The notes: generated by a model from the letters alone, not told the origin. Shown: positions 18,844 through 29,300, counted from the first letter of the stretch. The stretch is DNA of 64,000 bases from Candidatus Dadabacteria bacterium UBA1144 (GCA_002311855.1 DCAB01000019.1:53208-117207); one strand, 5' to 3'. Numbers and translations are program-made.

Positions 18844-18904
18844 ACTATTGACAACAGTTTTTTAATGATTAGCTTCTATTTAATCAGACTGGAGAGTTGT
18901 GTTA

Positions 18905-20809
18905 ATGAGCAAAATCATTGGAATAGATCTTGGTACTACTAATTCATGTGTGGCCTTCGTTGAGTCGAATGAGCCAAAGGTAATAATTAACGAGGAAGGA
19001 AATAGAACGACTCCATCTGTCGTTGGATTCGGTAAAAAAGATACCGAAATTCTAGTTGGTGAACCGGCCAAGAGACAAGCCGTTGTTAACCCCGAGAAAA
19101 CTATTTATTCTGCGAAAAGACTAATTGGAAGAAGATTCGAAGAGACTAAGGAAGACAGAAAAGTCTTACCTTATGAAGTCGTAAAAAACAAAAATGGAGA
19201 TGCTTGGATTAAGGTTGACGGTAAAGAGTATTCTCCACCACAAATATCAGCCAATGTGCTATCCAAATTAAAAAATGCTGCTGAATCATTTCTTGGTGCC
19301 AAAGTGACTGATGCGGTGATCACTGTTCCTGCATATTTTAATGACAGCCAAAGACAAGCAACTAAAGATGCAGGGAAAATTGCAGGTCTCAATGTAGATA
19401 GAATTATAAACGAGCCAACAGCCGCAGCATTGGCTTATGGTTTTGATAAGAAAAAAGATGGTCTAATAGCGGTATATGATTTGGGTGGTGGAACATTCGA
19501 TATCTCCATACTTGAAGTTGGTGATAGTGTAATCGAAGTTAAATCTACAAATGGAGATACAACCTTAGGTGGGGATGATTTTGATAGATTGATAATGGAT
19601 TATTTTATGAGTGAATTCAAAAAAGAAAACGGAGTCGATATAAGTTCAGACAAAATGGCTCTGCAGAGATTAAGAGAAGGAGCAGAAAAAGCAAAAATAG
19701 AGCTGTCCTCCGCCTTGGAAACTGAGGTTAATCTACCTTTTATTACCGCTGATCAAAATGGCCCCAAACACCTACTGATAAAATTATCAAGGTCAAAGTT
19801 GGAACAAATAATTGATGACAAAATCAAATCTACTTTAGGGCCATGTAAAAATGCATTAAAAGATGCTGGATTAAAAGCTTCAGATATGAACGAGGTCATT
19901 CTAGTTGGTGGTTCTACCAGAATACCTTTAGTTCAAAAAACCGTTACAGATTTTTTTGGCAAGGAACCCCATAAAGGTATTAATCCTGATGAAGTTGTTG
20001 CCCTTGGTGCGGCTATTCAAGGGGCTGTTTTAAGTGGTGATGTCAAAGACATACTACTTCTTGATGTTACTCCTCTATCTTTAGGAATCGAGACATTGGG
20101 AGGGGTCAATACTGCAATTATTTCGAGAAACACAACAATACCTACAAAAATAAGTCAAATTTTTAGTACCGCGCAAGATAATCAACCAAGTGTTGAAATA
20201 CATGTAACTCAAGGCGAAAGATCTATGGCTGCAGACAATAGGACATTAGCGAGATTTATCTTAGCTGGCATTTCTCCGGCCCCTAGAGGCTTACCACAAA
20301 TCGAAGTTGGATTCGATATTGATTCAGATGGTATTTTGAACGTATCTGCACTTGATAAAGCAACAAATAAAGAGCAAAAAATTAAAGTTGAATCTTCTTC
20401 GGGTCTTTCAACTGATGAAATAGACGATATGGTTAAAGATGCTAAATCCAAATCAGAAGAGGATGAAAAAAAGAAAGAATTAATTAACCAGAGAAACAAT
20501 TTAGACCAATTGATATATGCAACAGAAAAAACCATTTCTGAAAATTCTGACAGAATTAATGATTCGGAGAAAAAAGAAATTGAAGATGCTGTTTTGAAGG
20601 CAAAAGAATCTTTAGAATCTGAAAATGTTGACGACCTTAAAAATGCATCTGACGAACTAACTAAAGTGTCACATTCTCTTGCCGAAAAAATGTATAAGCA
20701 GGCTAGTGAGGAAGAGGCTAGTAAAAATGCTGACCCTTCAAGTGATGACAAAAAAGAAGCTAAAAAAAATGAAGGTGATGTTATAGACGCTGAATTTACT
20801 GAAAAGTAG
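18905..20809 (+). CDS. dnaK: Hsp70 chaperone DnaK
   Basis: ATP-dependent folding chaperone. The N-terminal [23 protein letters not shown], the VGGSTRIP motif, the [11 protein letters not shown] hinge region, a substrate-binding domain and a lid ending in the acidic tail [10 protein letters not shown] are all present in 634 residues. ATG at 18905 is preferred to GTG at 18899 because it gives the conserved start and has GGAG at good spacing. A TTGACA occurs at 18848-18853 but lacks a matching -10. It heads a chaperone cluster with grpE and dnaJ that is interrupted by rpmE2 and ppx. Confidence 0.98.
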   Translation: MSKIIGIDLGTTNSCVAFVESNEPKVIINEEGNRTTPSVVGFGKKDTEILVGEPAKRQAVVNPEKTIYSAKRLIGRRFEETKEDRKVLPYEVVKNKNGDAWIKVDGKEYSPPQISANVLSKLKNAAESFLGAKVTDAVITVPAYFNDSQRQATKDAGKIAGLNVDRIINEPTAAALAYGFDKKKDGLIAVYDLGGGTFDISILEVGDSVIEVKSTNGDTTLGGDDFDRLIMDYFMSEFKKENGVDISSDKMALQRLREGAEKAKIELSSALETEVNLPFITADQNGPKHLLIKLSRSKLEQIIDDKIKSTLGPCKNALKDAGLKASDMNEVILVGGSTRIPLVQKTVTDFFGKEPHKGINPDEVVALGAAIQGAVLSGDVKDILLLDVTPLSLGIETLGGVNTAIISRNTTIPTKISQIFSTAQDNQPSVEIHVTQGERSMAADNRTLARFILAGISPAPRGLPQIEVGFDIDSDGILNVSALDKATNKEQKIKVESSSGLSTDEIDDMVKDAKSKSEEDEKKKELINQRNNLDQLIYATEKTISENSDRINDSEKKEIEDAVLKAKESLESENVDDLKNASDELTKVSHSLAEKMYKQASEEEASKNADPSSDDKKEAKKNEGDVIDAEFTEK

Positions 20810-20837
20810 TTGTAAAATTTAGTTCAGCTGTTAGTAT
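20810..20837 (+). promoter_or_regulatory. Promoter of rpmE2
   Basis: TTGTAA at 20810-20815 (same -35 as the rpmF promoter), 16 bases, TAGTAT at 20832-20837, preceded by TG one base earlier (extended -10). The rpmE2 ATG is only 9 bases after the -10, so the transcript would be almost leaderless. Confidence 0.45.
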
Positions 20838-20845
20838 TCTCCCCT

Positions 20846-21085
20846 ATGAAAAAGGATATTCATCCCAATAGTAGAAAAGTTTTGTTTAAGGACATAGCTA
20901 CAGATGAGACTTATATAATATCGTCTTCAGTTGAAACTAACGAAACTACCACACATGAAGGCGTCGAGTACCCTATGGTCAAAGTTGAAATTTCGAGCTC
21001 TTCTCATCCTTTTTACTCTGGTAAAGAGAGATCAGGTGGTACGACTGGCAGAATCGACAAATTCAACAAAAAATATAATAAATAA
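20846..21085 (+). CDS. rpmE2: 50S ribosomal protein L31 type B
   Basis: A 79-residue protein starting [16 protein letters not shown], with [20 protein letters not shown] and the C-terminal [10 protein letters not shown] of L31. It has no cysteines, so it is the zinc-independent type B form that in other bacteria replaces zinc-binding L31 under zinc limitation. No type A copy is in the window. It sits between dnaK and ppx. Confidence 0.93.
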   Translation: MKKDIHPNSRKVLFKDIATDETYIISSSVETNETTTHEGVEYPMVKVEISSSSHPFYSGKERSGGTTGRIDKFNKKYNK

Positions 21086-21109
21086 CGATAGTATTCGTAT
21101 AAAGAGAAG

Positions 21110-22018
21110 ATGATATGTGCAGCGGTTGATCTTGGAACAAATGCTTTTAGATTATCAATAGTAAAGAAAACCAAAAAAAAATCTAAAGTCCTGAAAAGAT
21201 ACAGATCAATAATTGGTCTTGGCTCTTTCATGGATTCACAAAAAAGACTTCTTCCGCCCCTAAGTTATTACAAAGTACTCGACAAAATATTCTCACTAAT
21301 TACAGAGTTCAATGTTGAAAAAACTCAAATTGTAGGAACCAGTATATTTCGTGATTGTAAAAACAAGAAAAGGATTAAAGAAGAATTTAAAAATTTGTAT
21401 GGTCATGAACTTCGAATAATATCTCCCAAAGAAGAAGCATTGCTTTCTTCTCAAGGAGCTTTAACAAAAATGAATCTCAACAACCTATACTCCGTTGTCG
21501 TAGATATAGGAGGCGGAAGTACTGAAATTATATTAAATAAAAATAAAACACCTATAGGATTTCTTTCGATTGACATAGGAGTGGTAACTCTAATGAGTAA
21601 ATTTAATTTAAGAGAAAATTTTACAGATAATAATTTGTTTGAAATTCAAAATTATGCAACTAAAAAATTCTCTAATAAAAAACTTTTTAACCAAATTTGT
21701 TCAACAAAATTTGATTTAATAATGAATGCAGGCACTCCTACTACCTTAGCCGCGATTAAACAAAAAATGAAAATATACAAAGAAAGCTCAATAACTGGAT
21801 ACAAAATTAATAAACAATATGCTTCAATGGTACTCAATAAAATAAAAAATATTCCGGCAAAAAAAAGATTAAAAATACCGGGGATGGAAAAAGGTAGAGA
21901 GAAAGTTATAATTTATGGACTAATAATCTTGATAACTATCTTGAATATTTTAAGAAAAAGAGTATTTATTGTTTCAGATTCTGGTATTTTAGAAGGCTTG
22001 ATATATAAAATAAATTGA
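21110..22018 (+). CDS. Ppx/GppA-family phosphatase
   Basis: Member of the exopolyphosphatase/pppGpp phosphatase family, an actin-like ATPase fold. The phosphate-1 motif AAVDLGTNAFRLSIV lies at the N-terminus and VVVDIGGGSTEI near residue 130; at 302 aa it is the short, core-only form without the extra helical domains of E. coli Ppx. It hydrolyses polyphosphate or pppGpp; which one cannot be told. It lies inside the chaperone cluster, 24 bases after rpmE2 and 44 before grpE, so it may share stress regulation. Confidence 0.85.
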   Translation: MICAAVDLGTNAFRLSIVKKTKKKSKVLKRYRSIIGLGSFMDSQKRLLPPLSYYKVLDKIFSLITEFNVEKTQIVGTSIFRDCKNKKRIKEEFKNLYGHELRIISPKEEALLSSQGALTKMNLNNLYSVVVDIGGGSTEIILNKNKTPIGFLSIDIGVVTLMSKFNLRENFTDNNLFEIQNYATKKFSNKKLFNQICSTKFDLIMNAGTPTTLAAIKQKMKIYKESSITGYKINKQYASMVLNKIKNIPAKKRLKIPGMEKGREKVIIYGLIILITILNILRKRVFIVSDSGILEGLIYKIN

Positions 22019-22062
22019 ATTTTCTAATTTTATGACTATATTGAAAAAGTTGGAGTTTATCA

Positions 22063-22794
22063 ATGGTTAAGAATTCAGAAGCAAAAAAAGATAAAAAAGA
22101 ATTAGGTAATAACAAAGAATCAAAATCTATTGACACTAAAGAGAAACTATTAGATTTACTTAAAGAAATAAACACACAAAATGAGATATCTTATGATGAT
22201 ATAGAAGCCTTTTCGTTTGATTTATCCAAAGATAAAATTTTGAAAAAAGGTTTAATATTGTTTCTGAGTGACCAAGATTCACTAAACGAATACCTTGCCC
22301 TAGCTAGCGATTTGAAACAAGCACAAAAAGAAGTTAATGAGAAACTACTAAGATTAGCAGCAGAATTTGAAAATTTTAAGAAGAGAACCACTCAAGAAAA
22401 AATCCAAGCTTCTAATTATACTAAAGAAATTATACTGAAAGATATCTTGAATATCCTTGATAGTTTTGAACGAGCAAATCGTTTCTTTGTCCCTACTGTT
22501 GTACAATCCTCCAAAAATGAATCTCAAAATCATATTAAATCAAATTTTTCTAAAGGAATAGAGGCGGTTTTTAAAGAATGTGATACATTCCTATCAAAAA
22601 ATAATATAAACCAAATTGAAACAAAAGAGGGAGATGATTTTAATCCATCAATTCATGAAGCGATTCAAGTTAAAGAATCAGATAATATTAAAAAAGACAA
22701 GATAATTAATATCATTCAAAATGGCTATAGAATTAACGATAAATTACTTAGACCAGCATTAGTCACAGTTTCTTCTGGTGGGAGTTCTTCTTAG
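22063..22794 (+). CDS. grpE: Nucleotide exchange factor GrpE
   Basis: Releases ADP from DnaK. The 243-residue protein has a long Lys/Glu-rich N-terminal half (about 80 residues of low similarity), a coiled-coil LAAEFENFKKRT segment, and the GrpE signature region FNPSIHEAIQV, then NGYRINDKLLRPALVTVS at the C-terminus. It is longer than E. coli GrpE (197 aa) because of the N-terminal extension. Its TAG is followed directly by the ATG of dnaJ with no gap. Confidence 0.93.
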   Translation: MVKNSEAKKDKKELGNNKESKSIDTKEKLLDLLKEINTQNEISYDDIEAFSFDLSKDKILKKGLILFLSDQDSLNEYLALASDLKQAQKEVNEKLLRLAAEFENFKKRTTQEKIQASNYTKEIILKDILNILDSFERANRFFVPTVVQSSKNESQNHIKSNFSKGIEAVFKECDTFLSKNNINQIETKEGDDFNPSIHEAIQVKESDNIKKDKIINIIQNGYRINDKLLRPALVTVSSGGSSS

Positions 22795-23853
22795 ATGAGC
22801 TCAAAAGATTTTTATTCCGTATTGGGTATCTCAAAAGATGCTTCAGATGAACAGATAAAAAAAACCTATAAGAAACTAGCTTTTAAATATCATCCTGATA
22901 GAAACCAGGGTGATAAAAAATCAGAGGAAAAATTTAAAGAAATCAATGAAGCATATCAAATCCTCGGAGATTCAGAAAGAAGATCGCAGTATGATACATT
23001 TGGCTCTGCAGGCTTTGAAGGAGGAGGATTCCCAGGAGGAGGATTCCCAGGAGGAAGAGGCTTCCCTGACTTAGAAGACCTAATGGATGGTTTTTTTAAT
23101 CAAGGCAGAACAAGAAGTTCATCGTCAAGAAGTTCATCGTCAAGAAGCACTCGATCAAAAGGAAGAGATATACGAGAAGAATTGGTCCTTGAGTTCCAAG
23201 AAGCGGTTAAGGGAACCAAAAAAAATGTATCAATTAGGAGAGCAAAAAGTTACAAGATGTGCAATGCGTGCGATGGCAATGGACAAGTTAATTATTCTCA
23301 GGGTTTTTTTTCGATAAGTAGAAGTTGTGGTTCATGCGGCGGTGTTGGAGCTTTCCCCGAAAAAACAGAAAATAAAACTGTAGAAATTAAAGTTCCAGCT
23401 GGTGTGGACACGGGAACAAGACTAAGAATAAGGAATGAAGGAGACATTGGTTTTGATTCTGGACCAAATGGAGATTTGTATATAGATATGATTGTTAAGG
23501 ACCATCCTTTTTTTTCAAGAGAGGAAGAAAATATTGTATGTGAGATTCCCATAAGTATTCCTCAGGCAATAATTGGTGGTAAAATTGATATTCCTACCCT
23601 TGATGGGAAGTCGGAATTAAAGATTCCTTCGGGTATTCAGCCCGGACAGATAATGAGATTAAGAGGAAAGGGTATTAAAATTCTTAATTCTTCCGGTTAT
23701 GGTGATTTGTTTGTTAAATTAAATATAGTAATTCCTTCAAAAATCTCGGATAAACAAAGAATGCTTATGGAAGAATTTCAAGAAGAAATAGAAAAAGATT
23801 CAAAGAATCCAATTTCGGAATATCTTGCCAAAATAAAGAATTTTTTCAACTAG
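22795..23853 (+). CDS. dnaJ: DnaJ co-chaperone with half zinc-finger domain
   Basis: Stimulates DnaK ATPase and delivers substrates. The J domain with HPD (33-35), a Gly/Phe region with three GGFPGG-type repeats, and a Ser/Arg-rich stretch of repeated RSSSS units come first. The zinc domain has only two CxxCxGxG repeats (Cys156/159 and Cys178/181) instead of four; spacing and the QGFFS segment match repeats II and III, which form zinc centre II in E. coli DnaJ. Repeats I and IV (centre I) are gone. Two C-terminal beta domains follow; 352 aa. Overlaps the convergent sulfur-carrier gene by 4 bases. Confidence 0.93.
   Translation: MSSKDFYSVLGISKDASDEQIKKTYKKLAFKYHPDRNQGDKKSEEKFKEINEAYQILGDSERRSQYDTFGSAGFEGGGFPGGGFPGGRGFPDLEDLMDGFFNQGRTRSSSSRSSSSRSTRSKGRDIREELVLEFQEAVKGTKKNVSIRRAKSYKMCNACDGNGQVNYSQGFFSISRSCGSCGGVGAFPEKTENKTVEIKVPAGVDTGTRLRIRNEGDIGFDSGPNGDLYIDMIVKDHPFFSREEENIVCEIPISIPQAIIGGKIDIPTLDGKSELKIPSGIQPGQIMRLRGKGIKILNSSGYGDLFVKLNIVIPSKISDKQRMLMEEFQEEIEKDSKNPISEYLAKIKNFFN
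23020..23060 (+). repeat. Tandem repeat coding the DnaJ Gly/Phe region
   Basis: Near-identical copies of a 15-base unit (GGAGGAGGATTCCCA) encode repeated Gly-Gly-Phe-Pro-Gly. Such in-frame repeats can vary in copy number between strains without breaking the frame. Confidence 0.7.
23110..23150 (+). repeat. Tandem repeat coding the DnaJ Ser/Arg stretch
   Basis: Two exact copies of a 15-base unit (AAGAAGTTCATCGTC) followed by a partial third encode alternating Arg and Ser runs between the Gly/Phe region and the zinc domain. In-frame, so length changes would be tolerated. Confidence 0.7.
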
Positions 23854-24125
23854 ATACCACCAGCAATAGCTGGAATTATCGATACTGTATCATCGTCTTT
23901 TATCTCGGTTGTGATTCCACCCAAAAATCTAATATCTTCTTCGTTAACGTATACATTGATGAATTTTCTAATAGAGCCATCGCTATCACATAATCTTTCC
24001 TTCATACCAGGAAATTGTTTTTCAAGATCAGAAATCATATCAGCTACGTTTTTAGCAGATGTGGAAATTTCATCTTTTTCTTGAGTTAATCTTCTTAGCG
24101 GTGTTGGGATTTTGACTGTCGCCAT
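23850..24125 (-). CDS. ThiS/MoaD-like sulfur-carrier protein with GGI tail
   Basis: A 91-residue beta-grasp protein of the MoaD/ThiS family. It ends in AIAGGI: the diglycine that is thiocarboxylated in such carriers is followed by one Ile. Known relatives are CysO (cysteine synthesis in mycobacteria) and HcyS (methionine synthesis in Wolinella), the latter made with a residue after GG that a JAMM peptidase removes. The gene lies 11 bases after threonine synthase. Two ATGs lie in tandem; with AGGAGG in the gap, the second at 24125 has the better spacing (6 bases against 3). MoaD itself is less likely, since no molybdopterin genes are near. Confidence 0.8.
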   Translation of the reverse strand: MATVKIPTPLRRLTQEKDEISTSAKNVADMISDLEKQFPGMKERLCDSDGSIRKFINVYVNEEDIRFLGGITTEIKDDDTVSIIPAIAGGI

Positions 24126-24136
24126 CATGCTCCTCC

Positions 24137-25372
24137 TTAATTAAATATTTTATTAAAAGACTCCATTCTTGGTTCAATTATAAATGGTTTTGAAATCTTA
24201 TTTACCAATGGCTCCTGTGTTTTAAGCCCGTTTCCTGTAATGACAAGAACGATTGATTCATCATTGGGTATTCTGCCGCTTTCTATTAATTTTTTTGCAC
24301 CAGCCAAAGTGACTCCGCCTGCTGTTTCTGTAAAGATTCCCTCTGTTTCTGCCAAAAGAACCATTGCTTCGATAATTTCGTCGTCTGTTGCATCCTCAGC
24401 ATATGAGTCAATTGAAGTTAATAAATTTATTGCATTTATTCCGTCAGCTGGATTACCTATAGCAAGTGATTTTACTATGGTATTTGGCTTAACAGGCTTA
24501 AAAGTTTCCCAGTTATTTTTAACGGCTGTCGAAATAGGTGAACATCCTTCTGCTTGTACACCATATATTTTAGTACCATTAGCTTCTACGAATCCCAAAT
24601 TCTCAAATTCTTTTACAGACTTATAAATCTTAGTTAATAGTGATCCGCTCGCCATACATACTACTATATGCTTAGGTGCTTTCCAGCCTAATTGTTCTAT
24701 TATCTCATAGCCTACAGTTTTTGACCCTTCTGAATAATAAGCCCTCAAGTTGATATTAACAAACCCCCAATTATGATTTCCCAAGATTTCGGTACAGAGC
24801 CTATTTACTTCATCGTAATTACCGTTAACTGCAATAACATTTGATCCGTATATGCTAGTTCCGATTATCTTGGATTCTTCTAGATTGGAAGGAATAAAAA
24901 TAAAACTTTCCAACCCTGCTGCGGCTGCTTGTGCAGATACGGAATTTGCTAAATTTCCTGTTGATGCGCAACCAACTGTTTTAAATCCTAACTCTTTTGC
25001 TTTCGAAAGGGCTACGGACACGACTCTATCCTTAAAGGATAAGGAAGGATGATTTACCCCGTCATTTTTAATGTATAACTCTTTAACCCCTAGTTCTTTG
25101 GCAAGATTTTTAGCCTTAATGAATGGAGTATATCCTACATCGAAACCTACAGTTGGTGGACCATCTAGGGGAAGAAGCTCCTTGTATCTCCACATGTTCT
25201 TTTCCCTTGATACAATTTTATCGATGGATAAGTCATCCTTAATCTTTTCATAATCATATTTAGCCTCTAAGGGACCAAAGCAGTAATCGCAAACGTACAA
25301 ATCCTTTTTCTCAAATTCACGATTACAATCTTTTGAGGCACAACTTAAATTAATAGTATATCTCACCGACAT
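24137..25372 (-). CDS. thrC: Threonine synthase
   Basis: PLP enzyme that converts O-phosphohomoserine to threonine. An N-terminal four-Cys zinc-ribbon (LSCASKDCNREF, then YVCDYCFGPLE) precedes the fold type II domain; the PLP lysine is in PSLSFKDR, with STGNLANSVSA as the substrate/phosphate loop and VLVITGNGLK near the end. 411 aa from ATG at 25372, chosen for GGAG six bases upstream; the frame is open 15 residues further, without support. Because PLP enzymes of this fold also perform sulfur transfer with CysO-like carriers, the adjacent carrier gene is notable, but the sequence reads as ThrC. Confidence 0.92.
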   Translation of the reverse strand: MSVRYTINLSCASKDCNREFEKKDLYVCDYCFGPLEAKYDYEKIKDDLSIDKIVSREKNMWRYKELLPLDGPPTVGFDVGYTPFIKAKNLAKELGVKELYIKNDGVNHPSLSFKDRVVSVALSKAKELGFKTVGCASTGNLANSVSAQAAAAGLESFIFIPSNLEESKIIGTSIYGSNVIAVNGNYDEVNRLCTEILGNHNWGFVNINLRAYYSEGSKTVGYEIIEQLGWKAPKHIVVCMASGSLLTKIYKSVKEFENLGFVEANGTKIYGVQAEGCSPISTAVKNNWETFKPVKPNTIVKSLAIGNPADGINAINLLTSIDSYAEDATDDEIIEAMVLLAETEGIFTETAGGVTLAGAKKLIESGRIPNDESIVLVITGNGLKTQEPLVNKISKPFIIEPRMESFNKIFN

Positions 25373-25541
25373 AACGAACTCCGTACAACAACATTGTAAC
25401 TCGAAGAGGAAGGGCAAACAGAAAAATTACCCTTTCTCCGTTTAGCAGTTCTTTATAGTCGTTGCAATTAGAGTTAAATGACGACACTTACATTATAATG
25501 TTAAAAACAATAAAAACAATAATTGATGATTTCTAAATGGG

Positions 25542-25547
25542 TATAAT
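25542..25547 (+). promoter_or_regulatory. -10 box giving a probable leaderless transcript
   Basis: A perfect TATAAT whose last base lies 6 bases before the ATG at 25554. Transcription would begin at or within a base or two of the start codon, and no Shine-Dalgarno is present. No good -35 lies 16-18 bases upstream (TTGATG at 25523 is too close). Confidence 0.45.
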
Positions 25548-25553
25548 TAAAAA

Positions 25554-26360
25554 ATGTATGAAACAATTAAAGGCGATTCTTGTATTATTTATAGATTTTT
25601 AGTCCAAAATAGCGACAGAAATATTAATTACATTTTAGCCCCAATAGATTCAAATGAATGTATAGTTATCGATCCGTTAGACAAAGATGGCATAGAAGAA
25701 ATATTAAAAAATGAGAATTTATTTCCTCAATATATTGTTAATACTCATGCCCATCCTGATCACATTAAATACAATTCTTATTTTCTTAAAAAATACTCAT
25801 GCAAACTACTAGCCCATAATTTCTGTAAGGATCTCTTTGAATTCAAATTTGATAATATTTTCGAGAACGATTTAATCATATTAAATAATCTTAGAATTAA
25901 AGTCCTTCATACACCGGGACACTGCCCCGAACATATATCTCTAATAATTGACAACTGTCTTCTATGTGGAGATACAGTTTTTAATTGTGGAGTCGGTAAT
26001 ACGAAATTTCGTGGAGATGTTGTAATGCTTTATAGGACTATATTTCATAAAATTAAAAATTTACCCGACGATATTCTTATTCTTCCTGGTCACGACTATC
26101 TGTATAATAATATCCTATTTCTAGAATCACTATATGAAGATCAAGGTAAAATCCATAAAGAGTTAATCGAGTTAAAAATAAATTTCAAGCAAGAAAATTT
26201 ATCACCAATAAAAGATTTAGCATTTGAGAAAAAACATAACCCCTTTTTCAGAGTCGACGAGCTTTCTTTTTGGGATTTGGTAAAAAATAAAAATCTTTTT
26301 GCAAATGAGGAAATTCAGTATAAATTCAGATTATTAAGGCAGGTTCGTGATGAGTGGTAA
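25554..26360 (+). CDS. Metallo-beta-lactamase-fold hydrolase (glyoxalase II-like)
   Basis: 268-residue cytoplasmic hydrolase with two-metal motif THAHPDH (64-70), further ligands in [10 protein letters not shown] and LLCGDTVF, and PGHDYLY. The order fits hydroxyacylglutathione hydrolase and persulfide dioxygenase relatives; the C-terminal part is Lys-rich with NPFFRV, as in glyoxalase II-like proteins. Whether the substrate is a glutathione thioester is unknown. The ATG at 25554 follows a TATAAT by six bases. Its end overlaps metH by 11 bases, so it is probably co-transcribed with it. Confidence 0.8.
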   Translation: MYETIKGDSCIIYRFLVQNSDRNINYILAPIDSNECIVIDPLDKDGIEEILKNENLFPQYIVNTHAHPDHIKYNSYFLKKYSCKLLAHNFCKDLFEFKFDNIFENDLIILNNLRIKVLHTPGHCPEHISLIIDNCLLCGDTVFNCGVGNTKFRGDVVMLYRTIFHKIKNLPDDILILPGHDYLYNNILFLESLYEDQGKIHKELIELKINFKQENLSPIKDLAFEKKHNPFFRVDELSFWDLVKNKNLFANEEIQYKFRLLRQVRDEW

Positions 26361-29300
26361 TCCAATTAAAAATAAAATTTTTAATCTTCTAGACATTGAA
26401 TGCTCTAAAAGGATTCTACTTATGGATGGTGCTATGGGTACCATGATTCAAAAATATAAATTTGAAGAGCCAGATTATAGAGGAGATTTTTTCAAACACC
26501 ATTCTATTGATTTAAAAGGGAACAATGATGTATTAAATATAACAAAAATTGATGCTATCAAAGAGATACACAAGCAGTATATTTTATCTGGCGCCGATAT
26601 AATTGAGACCAATTCCTTTAATGGAACAAAAATCGCACAATCTGACTACAACCTTGAAGATTATGTAAGAGATATCAATATTAATGCAGTACAAGCGGTC
26701 AAAGAAGCTATATCGGAAACGGTTGACAAAGTAGAAGGAAGAAAGATTTTTATTGCTGGGGCAATGGGCCCAACGAATAGAACTGCATCAATGTCTCCCG
26801 ATGTAGAGGATCCTGGTAAGAGAAATGTTACTTTTGATCAACTAGCTCAAGCCTATTATGAGCAATCAAAATACTTACTTGAAGGTGGTGTGGATTTATT
26901 CTTACCCGAAACTACTTTTGATACACTGAATTTAAAAGCCGCGATATTCGGTTTAAATACCCTATTTAGGGAAATTGGTTTCAGGTTGCCGGTTTTTCTT
27001 TCCGTTACTTTTTCAGATAAATCTGGCAGAACTTTATCTGGTCAAACAATTAATGCTTTTTGGGAGTCTATAAGACATGCTAATCCGTATGCTGTTGGAA
27101 TGAACTGTGGACTTGGTGCATCATCGCTAATAAATTATATAGAGACCCTTTCGGAAATTGCTGATACAAAAATCTTTTGTTACCCGAATGCGGGACTGCC
27201 GAATCCTTTATCCGATACCGGTTACGATGAAACTCCCGATATGACTTCAAAGGAAATAAAAAAATTTGTAGATTCTAGTCTCCTTAATTTTGTTGGTGGT
27301 TGTTGTGGAACCACGCCTGATCACATTAATGCAATAAAAAAAGTTATAAAGGGTGCTACACCAAGAAAAAAACTACAAAAGAGAAATCTGTCATCTTATA
27401 GTGGACTCGAGCATTTGACTAAAGATGAAACAAATTCTTTCCTAGTTATAGGTGAGAGAACAAATGTCACTGGGTCTCCACAATTTGCCAGATTGATTAA
27501 AGAAGGTGCCTACGAAGAGGCCTTAGAGATAGCAAAACAACAAGTTGCAAATGGTGCACACATTATAGATATAAATTTTGATGAGGGATTACTTGATAGC
27601 GAACAATGTATGACGAACTACTTGAATCTAATCGCATCGGATCCTGATATTACAAAAGTTCCTATAATGATCGACAGCTCAAAATGGTCTGTATTGGAAG
27701 CTGGGCTTAAATGCATTCAAGGAAGAGGAATCGTTAATTCAATTAGTTTGAAAGAAGGGGAAGATGAGTTTGTAAGCCAAGCACAAAAAGTTTTAGATTT
27801 TGGAGCGTCTGTTGTTGTAATGGCGTTTGATGAAAAAGGACAAGCCACTGGTGTTGAAGATAGGCTAAAAATTTGCAAAAGAGCTTATGATATCTTAGTC
27901 GACAAAGTAGGATTTAAAGCGTCAGATATCATTTTTGATACTAATATATTAACAATTGCTACCGGAATCGATGAGCATAGGAAGTATGCTATTAATTTCT
28001 TGGAATCAATTAAAAAAATTAAAGACCTTTGTCCTGGATCTCTTACTAGTGGTGGAGTTAGCAACCTGTCTTTTGCTTTTAGAGGAAACAACAAAATTAG
28101 AGAAGCCATGCATTCCTCCTTTCTTTACCATGCAATAAATAATGGACTTGATATGGCTATTATTAATGCTGGAATGTTAGAGATTTACGAAGAAATCAAT
28201 AAAGATCTACTTGAGAAGGTTGAAGATGTTATTTTCGATAAATCTAATCATGCAACAGACAATCTAATTGATTATGCAAATCAAATTGGTTCTAAGAAAA
28301 CAATCTCAAAAGAGGAAGATGCATGGATGAAGTGGGATTTGGAAAAAAGAATATCTCATCAAATCGTAAAGGGAATAGCTACCAATATAGAACAGGATGC
28401 TGAGCAGGCACGTCAAAAATACTCTTCTCCTTTGGATGTCATAGAAGGACCCTTGATGGATGGCATGAAGATAGTAGGGGAACTTTTTGGTGATGGAAAA
28501 ATGTTTCTTCCACAAGTAGTTAAAAGTGCAAGAGTAATGAAAAAGGCAGTAAATTACCTAAAGCCTTTTATGGATAAGGAAAAAGTTATTAGTTCATCTA
28601 CTGGGAAGATTCTCATTGCTACTGTAAAAGGAGATGTTCACGATATTGGAAAAAATATAGTTTCTGTTGTTGCAGAATGTAACGGATATGAAGTTCTAGA
28701 CTTAGGAGTTATGGTTTCATGTAAGGAGATTATAGAAAATGCTAGTGAATTTAGACCTGACATCATAGGTTTGAGTGGTCTTATAACTCCTTCTTTGGAT
28801 GAAATGACAAATAATGTTATCGAATTTGGAAAAAATAATTTGAATGTACCTGTTTTAATTGGTGGGGCAACTACAAGTAGAGCACATACTGCTATTAAAA
28901 TAGCACCGAACTACAAGAGAGATGTTGTAGTGTATGTGCCAGATGCCTCACTAGTTGTTGGAGTATGTAGAAAATTATTAAACAAAAAAGAAAGTAATAA
29001 GTACAAACAATCTATAGTCAAAGAACAAAAAGATTTTGCCAAGAAATATAAAAAAGATAAAAACATTAACTTTATCTCACTGGAAGAAGCGAGACAAAAA
29101 AGATTCAAACCGGACTTTTCATTAATCAAAAATCAAATAGAAAATTTTAATTTACAAATTTGGAATTTTGATATTGAAGAAATTATCAATTACATTGACT
29201 GGTCACCCTTTTTCTGGGTCTGGGATTTTAAAGGAGTTTATCCCGGTATATTCAAAAACAAAAAATATGGAGAACAAGCACGAACTTTATTTGAAGATGC

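Noticed and set aside
18848..18853. TTGACA ahead of dnaK as a promoter
   Set aside because: No acceptable -10 at 16-18 bases (TATTTA is 23 bases away), and no sigma32-type CTTGAA/CCCCAT pair; left out as unsupported.
23020..23150. Short tandem repeats as CRISPR or mobile-element ends
   Set aside because: They are in-frame codon repeats in dnaJ (Gly/Phe and Ser/Arg regions), contiguous and without spacers.
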